NCBI RefSeq assembly: GCF_004331265.1
Contig: NZ_SJOO01000003.1
Span: 124,001 to 188,000 of the forward strand
Direction: 5' to 3'
Length of the DNA stretch: 64,000 nt
DNA from: Enterobacter wuhouensis
GTDB taxonomy: Bacteria; Pseudomonadota; Gammaproteobacteria; Enterobacterales; Enterobacteriaceae
This document shows positions 8,831 through 17,325 of this stretch, piece by piece; the stretch's first letter is position 1, and the number at the start of each line of letters is the position of its first letter. The translations under genes and the position numbers were made by a program. The notes under the pieces are model-generated. The model was given only the letters and a program-made list of their open reading frames with translations. It was not told where the DNA came from and searched no databases.

Positions 8831-10378
8831 ATGCAGATGCTTCGCAATTTCACGATCCGCTTCGTCATGCTGGCGATACTGGGGATCTTTTGTTTAATGT
8901 GGGCGGGGGTTGGTCTGTACAGCACCTGGTCGCTGTCCCGCGTCTCTGATGGGAATGAGGTCGATCGCCAGCTGGTAAAACAGATGACGGTACTCAGCCA
9001 GGGTAACGATCAATACTTCCGCTTTGTCACTCGCCTGAGCCGCGCCATGGACGTTAAAGCGGCTGGCGGCACGCCGGATCTCGCGTCTGCCCAGCAGGCG
9101 CTGGACAACATGAGTAAAAAACTGGCCGAGATGAAGGCCATCTCTCCCGGGCCGATGGATGAGCAGGTTTCCGCTCAGGTGATTGGCACCTGGCAGGCGC
9201 TGCTCGATCGGGGCGTCGCCCCGCAAATGCAGCAGGCAAAGCTGGAATCGCTGGAGGGGTATCGCCAGCAGGCCAATAACGTTACGCCGCCGCTCAGCCG
9301 CGCGTTCGGTGCAGCGGCGGAGGACTTTAACAACGCCGCCGCCCGGGCGCTCGACAGCACCCGCGTGGTGGTCGACGGCCTGACCAGCATGACCCGCACG
9401 GTGATCATCGTCGCCACCCTCATTGGCCTGCTGATCCTCCTTTTCACCGACCGCTACCTGGTGGCAATGCTGGTGAAACCGCTGGACCGCATCCGCCTGC
9501 AGTTCCGCCAGATTGCGCAGGGCGATCTCAGTCAGCCGATTGAGCCCTTTGGCCGCAACTGCGTGGGGCAGTTGGTTCCCCTCCTGAGCGCCATGCAGGA
9601 CAGCCTGCGCGAAGCGGTCAGCACCATCCGCTCCGGCAGCGAAAATATCTGGCGCGGCGCGACGGAAATCTCCAGCGGCAACAACGATCTCTCTTCCCGT
9701 ACCGAGGAGCAGGCCGCCGCGCTGGAAGAAACGGCGGCCAGCATGGAACAGCTCACGGCGACGGTGAAACTGAACGCAGAAAGCGCCCGACAGGCCAGCG
9801 AGCTGGCGGATATTGCTTCCACCACGGCCAGCCGCGGCGGTTCGCTGGTGGAGGATGTCGTCACGACCATGAGCGGGATTTCTGACAGCTCGAAGAAGAT
9901 TGCCGAGATCACCACCGTGATTAACAGCATCGCCTTCCAGACCAATATCCTGGCGCTCAACGCGGCGGTTGAAGCGGCGCGCGCGGGCGAGCAGGGCCGT
10001 GGCTTTGCCGTGGTTGCCGGCGAGGTGCGTAATCTCGCAAGCCGCAGCGCCAACGCGGCAAAAGAGATTGAAGGGCTGATCGCGGACTCCGTATCCCGCG
10101 TCGAGCAGGGCGCGCAGCTGGTAAGCGACACGGGAACCACCATGGAAGCCATTCTGCGGGACGTGACCGAAGTGACGACCATCATGAAGCAAATCGCGTC
10201 CGCCTCCGAGGAGCAGAGCAAGGGCATTTCACAGGTGGGCATTGCCATTACCCAGATGGACGGCGTGACCCAGCAGAACGCCTCGCTGGTGGAGCAAGTC
10301 TCTGCGGCGGCCTCCGCCCTTGAACGTCAGACTGAAGAACTCCAGCGCTCGGTACAAAAGTTCCGCCTCACCGCCTGA
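8831..10378 (+). CDS. Methyl-accepting chemotaxis protein, Tar/Tsr-like
   Basis: This 515-residue transmembrane chemoreceptor has the classical layout: TM1 about residues 10-33, a periplasmic four-helix-bundle ligand domain (about 35-185), TM2 about 189-209, HAMP about 211-265, and a cytoplasmic signalling domain. The hairpin tip reads [20 protein letters not shown] then [19 protein letters not shown]. Methylation helices with [17 protein letters not shown] flank it. The protein ends at FRLTA without the NWETF-type pentapeptide, so it probably relies on other receptors for efficient methylation. A clear FliA promoter lies upstream, placing it in the flagellar class 3 regulon. The ligand is not apparent. 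Confidence 0.95.
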   Translation: MQMLRNFTIRFVMLAILGIFCLMWAGVGLYSTWSLSRVSDGNEVDRQLVKQMTVLSQGNDQYFRFVTRLSRAMDVKAAGGTPDLASAQQALDNMSKKLAEMKAISPGPMDEQVSAQVIGTWQALLDRGVAPQMQQAKLESLEGYRQQANNVTPPLSRAFGAAAEDFNNAAARALDSTRVVVDGLTSMTRTVIIVATLIGLLILLFTDRYLVAMLVKPLDRIRLQFRQIAQGDLSQPIEPFGRNCVGQLVPLLSAMQDSLREAVSTIRSGSENIWRGATEISSGNNDLSSRTEEQAAALEETAASMEQLTATVKLNAESARQASELADIASTTASRGGSLVEDVVTTMSGISDSSKKIAEITTVINSIAFQTNILALNAAVEAARAGEQGRGFAVVAGEVRNLASRSANAAKEIEGLIADSVSRVEQGAQLVSDTGTTMEAILRDVTEVTTIMKQIASASEEQSKGISQVGIAITQMDGVTQQNASLVEQVSAAASALERQTEELQRSVQKFRLTA

Positions 10379-10392
10379 TCCCTTCTTCATCA

Positions 10393-10413
10393 AAGGCCGC
10401 CGCGCGCGGCCTT
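10393..10413. terminator. Hairpin between convergent chemoreceptor and DeoR-type regulator
   Basis: An 8-base stem AAGGCCGC / GCGGCCTT with loop CGCGC lies 15 bases after the chemoreceptor stop and 18 bases before the stop of the convergent gene. No U-tract follows on either strand, so it may be a weak bidirectional terminator or an mRNA-protecting hairpin. Confidence 0.5.
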
Positions 10414-10430
10414 GATCGTCTGGCTGCGGG

Positions 10431-11147
10431 CTACCGCCTGGAAAGCTGTGCGTCAGTGATAACCTGCGTCACCTGTGAAAGCTGGCCGATCTTCACCTCA
10501 CTTGAACGCTGGAATTTACTTTTATCAATCAGCAGCAGCGACTGGCTGGCGCGGTGTAGCAGCTGCGCTTTGTACCCGGCGTTGTGCTCGACCGGGTCCC
10601 ACATTATGCCCTGCTCATCAACGCCCTCGCAGGAGAAGATAAACAGGTCGATCTCCAGCGATTTCACCTGCGTAACCAGCGCAGGATTGACGTAGCAGCG
10701 GTATTTACGTTCCAGCGTGCCGCCCGAGCAGATTAACGTAATGCGCTCGCGCTTCGCCATTTCATGGCAGATGGGCAGGCTGTTGGTAAAGACGGTGAGT
10801 TCAATATCCGGCAGCTGGCGCGCCAGGTGAAAGCAGGTGGAGCTGGCGTCGAGGGCAATCGTCATCCCTTCGCTGATCCAGTCCAGGGCGTGGCGGGCGA
10901 TATCCGCTTTGTCCGCCGAGTGGCTCTTTAAGCGCGCACGGAATGGCTCGCCGCTGTCCCGGCTGTCCGGGTGGATCAGGCGCGCGCGCCCGTGCTGGCG
11001 CAGGATCTTTCCCTGCTGCTGAAGGGCGTTCAGATCGCGGCGGATCGTCTCTTTGCTGACGGCGAGCGTTTCTGCCAGCACGTCGGTTGTTAGCCAGTCA
11101 CAGCTGCTCAGCAGTTCAATCACGTTCTGCTGTCGGGTCTGCTTCAT
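10431..11147 (-). CDS. DeoR-family regulator, FucR-like
   Basis: This 238-residue DeoR-family protein has an N-terminal helix-turn-helix (LTTDVLAETLAVSKETIRRD, residues 19-38) and a C-terminal sugar-phosphate sensor domain with the family motif around ALDASSTCFHLARQL and SGGTLERKY. It resembles E. coli FucR, the L-fucose-1-phosphate-responsive activator, over its whole length, including LKSLEIDLFIFSCEG and SLLLIDKSKF. No fuc gene lies in the window, so it is isolated from its usual regulon. It could still control fucose genes elsewhere, or a different deoxysugar pathway. The family is certain; the exact role is inferred. Confidence 0.85.
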   Translation of the reverse strand: MKQTRQQNVIELLSSCDWLTTDVLAETLAVSKETIRRDLNALQQQGKILRQHGRARLIHPDSRDSGEPFRARLKSHSADKADIARHALDWISEGMTIALDASSTCFHLARQLPDIELTVFTNSLPICHEMAKRERITLICSGGTLERKYRCYVNPALVTQVKSLEIDLFIFSCEGVDEQGIMWDPVEHNAGYKAQLLHRASQSLLLIDKSKFQRSSEVKIGQLSQVTQVITDAQLSRR

Positions 11148-11344
11148 GCGTCAGTCCAGTCTGATGACAATAAGCATGATTCTTGCCAGTTTATCGGGGC
11201 TTGTAAATATGGCGTTATTAAAAGAGAGGGATTTTTAATAAGGGCGTTAAGGGAGGCAAGGATCCAATATTGGACGCCGTTTGCGTTGAATAAACCCTGC
11301 TGAGAATTATCCTGTACGTCTGAGTTTTTATAGGATATTTCGCA

Positions 11345-11947
11345 ATGGAAGGCATTTCTTCAGGCGTTCGGGTGATCCTTTTTGAGCCTCGGGCATTGAT
11401 ACGCACTGGCGTGTGTTCATTCTTAAAGCAGAGTAACTGTACGGTTATTCCATGCAGCTCTATCGAACATCTTTCCGAGCAGCTGTATGCGCTAACCGAT
11501 GAAAAAATAATCTTATTAGCAGGGGCAGGCGGCCTTGGCAATATGCTGCCGGGACTGATCCGCATAATCCATTCATCCCGAAAAATGCCGTTGACCTCCG
11601 TGGTTTACACTCCGGGGAAAGAGGCGCTGTTAGCGAAGATGTTTATAGCTGCGGGAGCCGATAGTTGCCTCAGGGAAGACGCGCTGGAAAGCCAGCTAAT
11701 GACAGAGATTACGGCGCCCAACGCGGCACAACCGCGTGGTGAGCAATTTTCTCCTGCCGAGCTGAGTATCGTCCTGGATTATGCGGCTGGAATGCAAACG
11801 CGAGATATCGCTAAACGTCGTAAGTGCAGTTACAAAACGGTATTCACCTTCAAGCGTAATGCCCGTCTTCGTATGGACCTTGGTAGCCATGCGGGATGGA
11901 CAAATTTAATGTCGCATCTTTCTCAACTTACTTCACTCTATGAATAA
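11345..11947 (+). CDS. LuxR-type regulator with degenerate receiver domain (first of a pair)
   Basis: This 200-residue protein has a CheY-like N-terminal part (about residues 1-120) and a C-terminal LuxR/FixJ helix-turn-helix (about 135-190: FSPAELSIVLDYAAGMQTRD then KTVFTFKRNARLRM). The receiver looks inactive: the phospho-acceptor region reads ILLAGAGG without an aspartate, and the conserved lysine position reads Arg in DSCLRED. Such proteins (RcsA, BglJ, GadE, MatA/EcpR types) often work as unphosphorylated partners of RcsB. The last 8 bases overlap the next gene. The region is AT-richer than the backbone. Its targets are unknown. Confidence 0.78.
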   Translation: MEGISSGVRVILFEPRALIRTGVCSFLKQSNCTVIPCSSIEHLSEQLYALTDEKIILLAGAGGLGNMLPGLIRIIHSSRKMPLTSVVYTPGKEALLAKMFIAAGADSCLREDALESQLMTEITAPNAAQPRGEQFSPAELSIVLDYAAGMQTRDIAKRRKCSYKTVFTFKRNARLRMDLGSHAGWTNLMSHLSQLTSLYE

Positions 11948-12608
11948 GGCTGCCATTTTTATGTGCCAGATTCGTTATGTTGCCTGTGCCGATATTTATC
12001 TTTCGGGAATACGCGGCTGTCTGGACACTCTTGCCAGGCATCATCATGGCTGGAATTATCAACTGTCCCCGTTAGGGCTATATGACGAGGCTGATTTACT
12101 GATTGTGGATGGCACGCAATACGAAACGATAAAGGAAATACCTGAATCCCTCCTCTTTTTACTGCACAAAAGATCTACCCTGATTTTAGTTAACGCTTTT
12201 CAACAAGCGCTAACGGATATCCTTGAGAAAGAGTGTTGTTGTTCAATACTGTGCGTTGACGAAATGACGTTTCACCTCCGCGATATTCTGGATGTCACGA
12301 TGCGCGGCAAACGCTACCTCAGCCCGCTTATTATACGCTTTAAGCAGAAGGCATCTGAAGAATCCCCCACCAGGCTGACGCTGGCGGAACATCGGATCAT
12401 GACGTTCCTGAAGCAGGGATATTCGGGCGTGGAGATAGCCAGGCTGCTTTTTCGCAGTGAGAAAACGGTCAGCAGCCATAAGCGCAGAATTATGAAAAAG
12501 CTTGGCGCGAAGAGTGACGTAGAGCTAAGCCAAAAGATAAATACGTTAAGCACATTCATGAATAGCTCCGGGGAGCATCCGGGGCGTTTCGGGAGAATGG
12601 AAAGCTAA
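11940..12608 (+). CDS. LuxR-type regulator (second of a pair)
   Basis: This 222-residue protein has an N-terminal receiver-like domain (an aspartate remains in ADLLIVDGTQ) and a canonical C-terminal LuxR helix-turn-helix (about residues 142-200: LTLAEHRIMTFLKQGYSGVE, then SEKTVSSHKRRIMKKLGAKS). The receiver lacks the usual N-terminal acidic pair and includes an unusual CCC triplet in the region before the final helices. Its start overlaps the upstream regulator by 8 bases, so both are made from one message and may form a heterodimer. No sensor kinase gene is adjacent. It resembles BglJ-type RcsB co-regulators in domain plan only. Confidence 0.8.
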   Translation: MNKAAIFMCQIRYVACADIYLSGIRGCLDTLARHHHGWNYQLSPLGLYDEADLLIVDGTQYETIKEIPESLLFLLHKRSTLILVNAFQQALTDILEKECCCSILCVDEMTFHLRDILDVTMRGKRYLSPLIIRFKQKASEESPTRLTLAEHRIMTFLKQGYSGVEIARLLFRSEKTVSSHKRRIMKKLGAKSDVELSQKINTLSTFMNSSGEHPGRFGRMES

Positions 12609-12727
12609 AGAACGCCGGGCGTGACGATCGGTGGGTTGCTTCACCAGTCTGCCCGCCCGTACTTCAGCCAGGCCATTAATGCTTGTCCTTCCTACCCACA
12701 AAGCACATCGCGACTCAATCTCTCTAC

Positions 12728-12751
12728 CGTTGTATAATTCATTGCATAACG
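12728..12751 (+). promoter_or_regulatory. ModE-type operator overlapping a -10 element
   Basis: Two half-sites, CGTTGTAT (12728-12735) and TGCATAACG (12743-12751), form a 24-base imperfect palindrome. It has the length and outer bases of the E. coli modA operator (CGTTATAT ... ACATAACG), the site of the molybdate-responsive repressor ModE. A TATAAT hexamer at 12733-12738 lies inside it, so bound ModE would block promoter opening. The downstream genes encode oxyanion-binding proteins, which supports the call. It was compared by eye. Confidence 0.72.
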
Positions 12752-12766
12752 AAATGTGAGGACATT

Positions 12767-13819
12767 ATGAAACAGCGCTTTTGGCAGGCAGTCGCGTTTA
12801 GCGTACTGATTTTTCTCCCGTTATCATCTCAGGCATCGCGCCAGATAACTGACCAGATTGGTCGTACCGTCACCCTTCCTGACAAGGTTGACCGGGTGGT
12901 GGTGCTCCAGCATCAGACCCTGAACCTGCTGGTGCAGATGAACGCCACGGACAAAATTGTCGGAGTGATGGCGAACTGGAAGCAGCAGCTGGGTGAAGGC
13001 TACGGGCGTTTAGCCCCCGAGCTGAATCAGAAACCCGCGCTCGGCGATCTTACCCACGTCGACCCCGAGAAGCTGGTGGCATTGAAGCCGCAGGTGGTGT
13101 TTGTCACTAACTACGCGCCGCAGGAGATGATCGACAAGATAAGCAGCCTCGGTATTCCCGTCGTTGCGATCTCCCTGCGCCACGACGCGCCGGGTGAAAA
13201 AGCCAAGCTGAATCCAACGATGGCGGATGAAGAAAAGGCTTACGATCTGGGGCTGCGCGAAGGGATCGCCCTGATTGGCGAGATCGTGAATAAACAGCCG
13301 GAAGCGAAAGCGCTGATTGACGCGACCGACAAAGGCCGCCAGATGGTCAGAGAACGCCTGAACGCTATCCCGGCGGAAAAACGTATTCGCGCCTATATGG
13401 CAAACCCGGAACTCACCACCTACGGTTCAGGCAAATACACCGGCCTGATGATGGCGCATGCGGGGGCGGTTAACGTCGCGGCGAAAACCATACAGGGTTT
13501 CAAAACCGTGGCGATGGAGCAGGTGATAGCCTGGAACCCGCAGGTGATCTTCGTTCAGGACAGATATCCCTCCGTGGTCAACGAGATCCAAACCGGTGCG
13601 CAGTGGCAGACGATCGACGCGGTAAAAAACCATCTCGTGTACCTGATGCCGGAGTACGCCAAAGCCTGGGGCTACCCAATGCCGGAAGCGATGGGCATTG
13701 GCGAGCTGTGGATGGCGAAAAAGCTCTATCCCGAAAAGTTTAAGGACGTCGATATGCGTAAGGTGGCGAACGACTGGTATCAGCGCTTCTACCGCACGAA
13801 CTATCAGGGAATCGACTGA
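12767..13819 (+). CDS. Periplasmic class III substrate-binding protein, MolA-like
   Basis: This 350-residue protein starts at the ATG at 12767 behind GTGAGGA, giving a signal peptide of about 23 residues (MKQRFWQAVAFSVLIFLP...). The mature part has the class III (FecB/BtuF/TroA) binding-protein fold, opening with QITDQIGRTVTLP and two lobes joined by a long helix (about residues 160-190). The family includes siderophore, cobalamin and molybdate (MolA) binders. The ModE-type operator upstream and a ModA-like gene overlapping its stop favour molybdate or tungstate, which is an inference. No permease or ATPase gene is adjacent, so it would have to use components encoded elsewhere. Confidence 0.78.
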   Translation: MKQRFWQAVAFSVLIFLPLSSQASRQITDQIGRTVTLPDKVDRVVVLQHQTLNLLVQMNATDKIVGVMANWKQQLGEGYGRLAPELNQKPALGDLTHVDPEKLVALKPQVVFVTNYAPQEMIDKISSLGIPVVAISLRHDAPGEKAKLNPTMADEEKAYDLGLREGIALIGEIVNKQPEAKALIDATDKGRQMVRERLNAIPAEKRIRAYMANPELTTYGSGKYTGLMMAHAGAVNVAAKTIQGFKTVAMEQVIAWNPQVIFVQDRYPSVVNEIQTGAQWQTIDAVKNHLVYLMPEYAKAWGYPMPEAMGIGELWMAKKLYPEKFKDVDMRKVANDWYQRFYRTNYQGID

Positions 13820-14502
13820 TGCGCGTGCTGGCGGCGGGCAGCCTGCGTAACGTGTGGCAGAATTTACTCGCGCACTTTCCTGAACCGGTCGAAACCCATT
13901 TCGGCCCGGCGGGGCTGCTGCGGGAACGCATTGAGGCGGGCGAAAAATGCGATCTGTTTGCCTCGGCCAATCATGCCCATCCGCAGGCGCTATTGGCCTC
14001 CAGGCGGGCGCTGTCCGTGATGCCGTTTGCCAGCAACACGCTCTGCCTGACCGTACGCAGCGACGTGCTGCAAGCGGGGGATGACTGGCAGTCTCTGCTG
14101 ATTCGCGATGATTTACGTATCGCCACTTCCACGGCGGGCGCCGATCCCTCCGGGGATTACACGCAGGAGCTGTTTACCCGCATGGGTGAGGCTGGCGAAG
14201 CGGTGCGTGCTCGGGCGACGGCGCTGGTGGGCGGACGAGATTCTGCGCCCATTCCGGCAGGTAAACTGGCGGCGGAGTGGATCATTCTCGGCGGTCAGGC
14301 GGACGTGTTTATCGGCTATGCGAGCTACGCTGCAAAACTACGAAACATTGCCGGACTGACGGTTATCGACATCCCCGCGGCAATTAACCCGCGAGCGGAG
14401 TATGCCTGCGCGGTAATAACGGCAAGGGGAAAAGCGCTCGCGGATTATTTATTATCGGAAAGGGCAAAAACAATATTGCTCAATGCAGGGTTCGGCGCGT
14501 AA
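13819..14502 (+). CDS. ModA-like substrate-binding protein without signal peptide
   Basis: This 227-residue protein resembles the mature part of molybdate-binding protein ModA: its first residues RVLAAGSLRNVW correspond to the start of mature ModA, and later segments DLFASANHAHPQALL, STAGADPSGDYTQELF and GGQADVFIGYAS follow the fold. It has no signal peptide, and no in-frame start exists upstream, so it should stay in the cytoplasm unless exported with a partner. It begins in TGATG overlapping the MolA-like stop, implying translational coupling. Possible roles are a cytoplasmic oxyanion sensor, buffer or chaperone. It shares the ModE-type promoter. Confidence 0.75.
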   Translation: MRVLAAGSLRNVWQNLLAHFPEPVETHFGPAGLLRERIEAGEKCDLFASANHAHPQALLASRRALSVMPFASNTLCLTVRSDVLQAGDDWQSLLIRDDLRIATSTAGADPSGDYTQELFTRMGEAGEAVRARATALVGGRDSAPIPAGKLAAEWIILGGQADVFIGYASYAAKLRNIAGLTVIDIPAAINPRAEYACAVITARGKALADYLLSERAKTILLNAGFGA

Positions 14503-14505
14503 ATC

Positions 14506-14578
14506 CGCCGGGTGGCGCTGCGCTTACCCGGCCAACCTTCATTCCCTCTCCCTGTGGGAGAGGGTTAGGGTGAGGGCA
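14506..14578. repeat. REP unit plus GA/CT-rich palindrome (copy 3)
   Basis: A REP-like unit (CCGGGTGGCGCTGCGCTTACC, 14506-14533) is followed by a CCCTCTCCCTGTGGGAGAGGG palindrome with tail TTAGGGTGAGGG (14544-14578). It lies between convergent genes, touching the yghU stop. Confidence 0.75.
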
Positions 14579-15445
14579 TCAGCCCTGACGCTTATCTTCC
14601 GTATTGGTCTCAAAATCGCTCGCCGCATGGCGTTCGTGCAGCTGCTCGTTCAGCTCGCCGTTGGTGCGGTTTACGATACGCCCGCGCTTCACGGCTGGAC
14701 GGTTCGCGATATCTTTGGCCCAGCGCTGCACGTTAGTGTACTTCTCTGCGTCCAGGAACTCGGCGGCGTTGTACACGCTGCCCAGCGCCACGCAGCCAAA
14801 CCACGGCCAGATGGCCATATCGGCGATGCTGTACTCTTCACCCGCCACGTAGCGGCCGCGCGCCAGCTGTTTATCCAGCACGTCGAACAGGCGCTTGGCT
14901 TCCATGGTGAAGCGGTCGATAGCGTATTCAATCTTCACCGGAGCATAGTTGTAGAAGTGGCCGAAACCGCCGCCGAGGAACGGGGCCGCGCCCTGAAGCC
15001 AGAACAGCCAGTTCAGCGTCTCGGTACGTCCCGCCGGATCTTTTGGCAGGAAGTGACCAAATTTTTCCGCCAGATAGAGCAGGATGCTGCCGGATTCAAA
15101 TACGCGGGTTGGCGGGGTCGTGGAGTGATCGCGAAGCGCCGGTATTTTCGAGTTCGGGTTCACGTCGACAAAACCGCTGGAGAACTGATCGCCTTCACCG
15201 ATGCGAATTAACCATGCGTCGTATTCCGCCCCTGTTACGCCCAGCGCCAGCAGCTCTTCGAGCAGGATGGTGACCTTCTGGCCGTTCGGGGTGCCCAGAG
15301 AGTAGAGCTGCAGCGGGTGTGAACCGACGGGCAGGTCTTTCTCATGCGTCGCGCCGGAGATCGGACGGTTGATGTTGGCGAACGCGCCGCCGCTGTTCTT
15401 ATTCCATTCCCACACTTTCGGTGGCTGATACGTGTTGTCTGACAT
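14579..15445 (-). CDS. yghU: Glutathione-dependent disulfide-bond oxidoreductase YghU
   Basis: YghU is a Nu-class glutathione transferase homologue that binds two glutathione molecules and reduces disulfides and organic peroxides. Starting at the ATG at 15445 (MSDNTYQPPKVWEW) the protein is 288 residues, the same as E. coli YghU. It shows a thioredoxin-like N-terminal domain (LYSLGTPNGQKVTIL) and the helical GST C-domain with EYSIADMAIWPWFG. The longer open frame (to 15511) adds residues with no family match. It is divergent from a peptide ABC operon and a few kilobases from gss, another glutathione gene; in E. coli yghU and gss are also close. Confidence 0.96.
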   Translation of the reverse strand: MSDNTYQPPKVWEWNKNSGGAFANINRPISGATHEKDLPVGSHPLQLYSLGTPNGQKVTILLEELLALGVTGAEYDAWLIRIGEGDQFSSGFVDVNPNSKIPALRDHSTTPPTRVFESGSILLYLAEKFGHFLPKDPAGRTETLNWLFWLQGAAPFLGGGFGHFYNYAPVKIEYAIDRFTMEAKRLFDVLDKQLARGRYVAGEEYSIADMAIWPWFGCVALGSVYNAAEFLDAEKYTNVQRWAKDIANRPAVKRGRIVNRTNGELNEQLHERHAASDFETNTEDKRQG

Positions 15446-15690
15446 GTTGGTCTGCCTTTTGAGTGATGTGTTGAGGCAGTGTAGCAGGAGATTTGTGAAG
15501 GGTTTAACCAACTGAGCGCAATTAATTAACCGCTATTCCTTCTGGCGCTTATATATATCAAAAGCGGTATAAGCTTAATCGAAAATCGCATTTTCATTGT
15601 TAATGCGTAAATCCCCAAAGCTGAATATGATGCTTCAACATAAATAAAAGACGCAGTAGTAAATACTTTATCAGGCAAGGAGTTAGTGAG

Positions 15691-17280
15691 ATGCGTAAGC
15701 TTCTGTTATCGGCAGTGGTAGTATCGCTCGCCTTAGGTCTGGCCGGCTGTGATGATGCTAAAAATAAAGAAACAAACAATGCGCCAGCGGCAAAAAGCGA
15801 CGCGCCAAAAGAGGGCGGTTCGCTGATTATCGGGATTACCTCCGGCGACCCCTTAGCCGTGAATCCGCTCTATGCCAGTGACCGTACGACGTTAACGATC
15901 ATGCAGGCGCTCTATGCCCCGCTGTACAGCTTTAATAACGGCAACATCGAGTGGGGCCTGGCGGAAAGCCTGACGCCCTCCGCCGACAACCTGAGCTATA
16001 CCCTGACGTTAAAACCCAACCTCAAATGGCAGGACGGCCAGCCGCTGACGGCGGACGACGTGGTCTTCACCTTCAATAAGCTGCTGGATGCCAAACAGCA
16101 CAGCTTCTTCCGCAGCATGTTCACCTACGGCGACAAGCCGGTACAGGTGAGCAAGGTGGATGAGCGCACCGTTAAGTTCACCTTACCGCAGGTCAGCGCG
16201 GCCTTTACCGGCACCCTGGTACAGATTTACCCGATCCCGCAGCACGTGTTCGCCGGTGAAGGCGACCTGGAAAAGAGCACCAAAAACGATGCGCCGGTCG
16301 GCTCCGGGCCGTTCAAATTTAAAGAGTATCGCGCCGGGCAATATTACGCCCTGACCCGTTTTGACGATTACTGGAACGGCAAAGCGAAGCTTGATTCGGT
16401 CACCTACCGTTTCGCCAAAGACAGCAACGCCGCCAACCTTGCGCTGCAAAACGGTGAAATCAACCTCAAGATGGTGGATCCGCAGGATGTGAACCGCCTG
16501 AAAAATACCGGTAAGTTTGACTTCGTGGTCTATCCGGAAGGGCGTCTGGCCTATATGACCTTCAACCAGAACGTGCCGGTAATGAAGAGCAAAGCGCTGC
16601 GCCAGGCCATCGCCTATGCCATCAACAAGGACGAGCTGACCCAGACCGCGTTTACCTCGCTGGACTACGCTAAACCGGCGACCTCGTTCCTGACGCCAGA
16701 TACCCTTTACAAGACGGATGACGTTGAGCAGTACAAATTCGATCTGCAAAAAGCCAAAGAGCTGCTGAAGACGTCCGGCGCGCCGGACAACCTCAAGCTG
16801 CGCCTGGCGTATGTGAACACCAACAAAACCCAGGAGAGCATGGCGCTCTACATTCAGCAGGCGCTGAAGGGCATTGGGGTGAACGTGGAGCTGATGCCGC
16901 TGGATTCCAACGCCATGTCTCAGCGCAGCCTCGATATGAACAACACCGCATGGGAGCTGAACCTGGGCGGCTACATCATGGGCTCAGAGCCGGACGGTTA
17001 TAAATCGCTGTTCATGAGCAACGAAGCCTATAACTACGCGCACTACAAAAATCCGCAGTTTGATGCCCTGTGGGATAAAGGCGCGGTGGAAACCGACGCT
17101 GCGAAACGTGCCGATATCTACAAGCACATTCAGCAGACCGTGGCGAACGACATGACCTACTACCCGATTGCCTACACCAACGCGACCGTCGCGGTGGACA
17201 AGCGCTTCGGCGGCACCCGGGAAGCAGAGCCGAAACCGGTCTATCTGTTCCAGGATCTGTCAAAAATCTATCAGAAATAA
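15691..17280 (+). CDS. Peptide ABC transporter, substrate-binding lipoprotein
   Basis: This 529-residue solute-binding protein (SBP_bac_5, DppA/OppA/GsiB class) captures the substrate for the transporter encoded downstream. The N-terminus is a lipoprotein signal: MRKLLLSAVVVSLALGLAGC with the lipobox cysteine at residue 20, followed by a charged linker. Family segments include WGLAESLTPSADNLSYTLTL, ADDVVFTFNKLLD and AIAYAINKDEL. Unlike enteric DppA and OppA it is membrane-anchored. The substrate could be oligopeptides, nickel complexes or glutathione-like compounds; sequence alone does not decide. An intercistronic hairpin follows, which would keep its message more abundant than that of the permeases. 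Confidence 0.9.
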   Translation: MRKLLLSAVVVSLALGLAGCDDAKNKETNNAPAAKSDAPKEGGSLIIGITSGDPLAVNPLYASDRTTLTIMQALYAPLYSFNNGNIEWGLAESLTPSADNLSYTLTLKPNLKWQDGQPLTADDVVFTFNKLLDAKQHSFFRSMFTYGDKPVQVSKVDERTVKFTLPQVSAAFTGTLVQIYPIPQHVFAGEGDLEKSTKNDAPVGSGPFKFKEYRAGQYYALTRFDDYWNGKAKLDSVTYRFAKDSNAANLALQNGEINLKMVDPQDVNRLKNTGKFDFVVYPEGRLAYMTFNQNVPVMKSKALRQAIAYAINKDELTQTAFTSLDYAKPATSFLTPDTLYKTDDVEQYKFDLQKAKELLKTSGAPDNLKLRLAYVNTNKTQESMALYIQQALKGIGVNVELMPLDSNAMSQRSLDMNNTAWELNLGGYIMGSEPDGYKSLFMSNEAYNYAHYKNPQFDALWDKGAVETDAAKRADIYKHIQQTVANDMTYYPIAYTNATVAVDKRFGGTREAEPKPVYLFQDLSKIYQK

Positions 17281-17286
17281 GTGATT

Positions 17287-17308
17287 GCCCCGGCCGTCAG
17301 GTCGGGGC
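17287..17308 (+). terminator. Intercistronic hairpin after the binding-protein gene
   Basis: Nine-base stem GCCCCGGCC / GGTCGGGGC with loop GTCA, six bases after the stop of the binding protein and 18 before the permease start. There is no long U-tract, so partial attenuation or mRNA stabilisation is more likely than full termination. Confidence 0.7.
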
Positions 17309-17325
17309 TTTGGTAAGGGCACGTC

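Noticed and set aside
8894..10192. 432-codon open frame antisense to the second chemoreceptor gene
   Set aside because: It is a GC-rich shadow of a clearly real chemoreceptor; its translation is rich in His, Arg and Gly without any domain.
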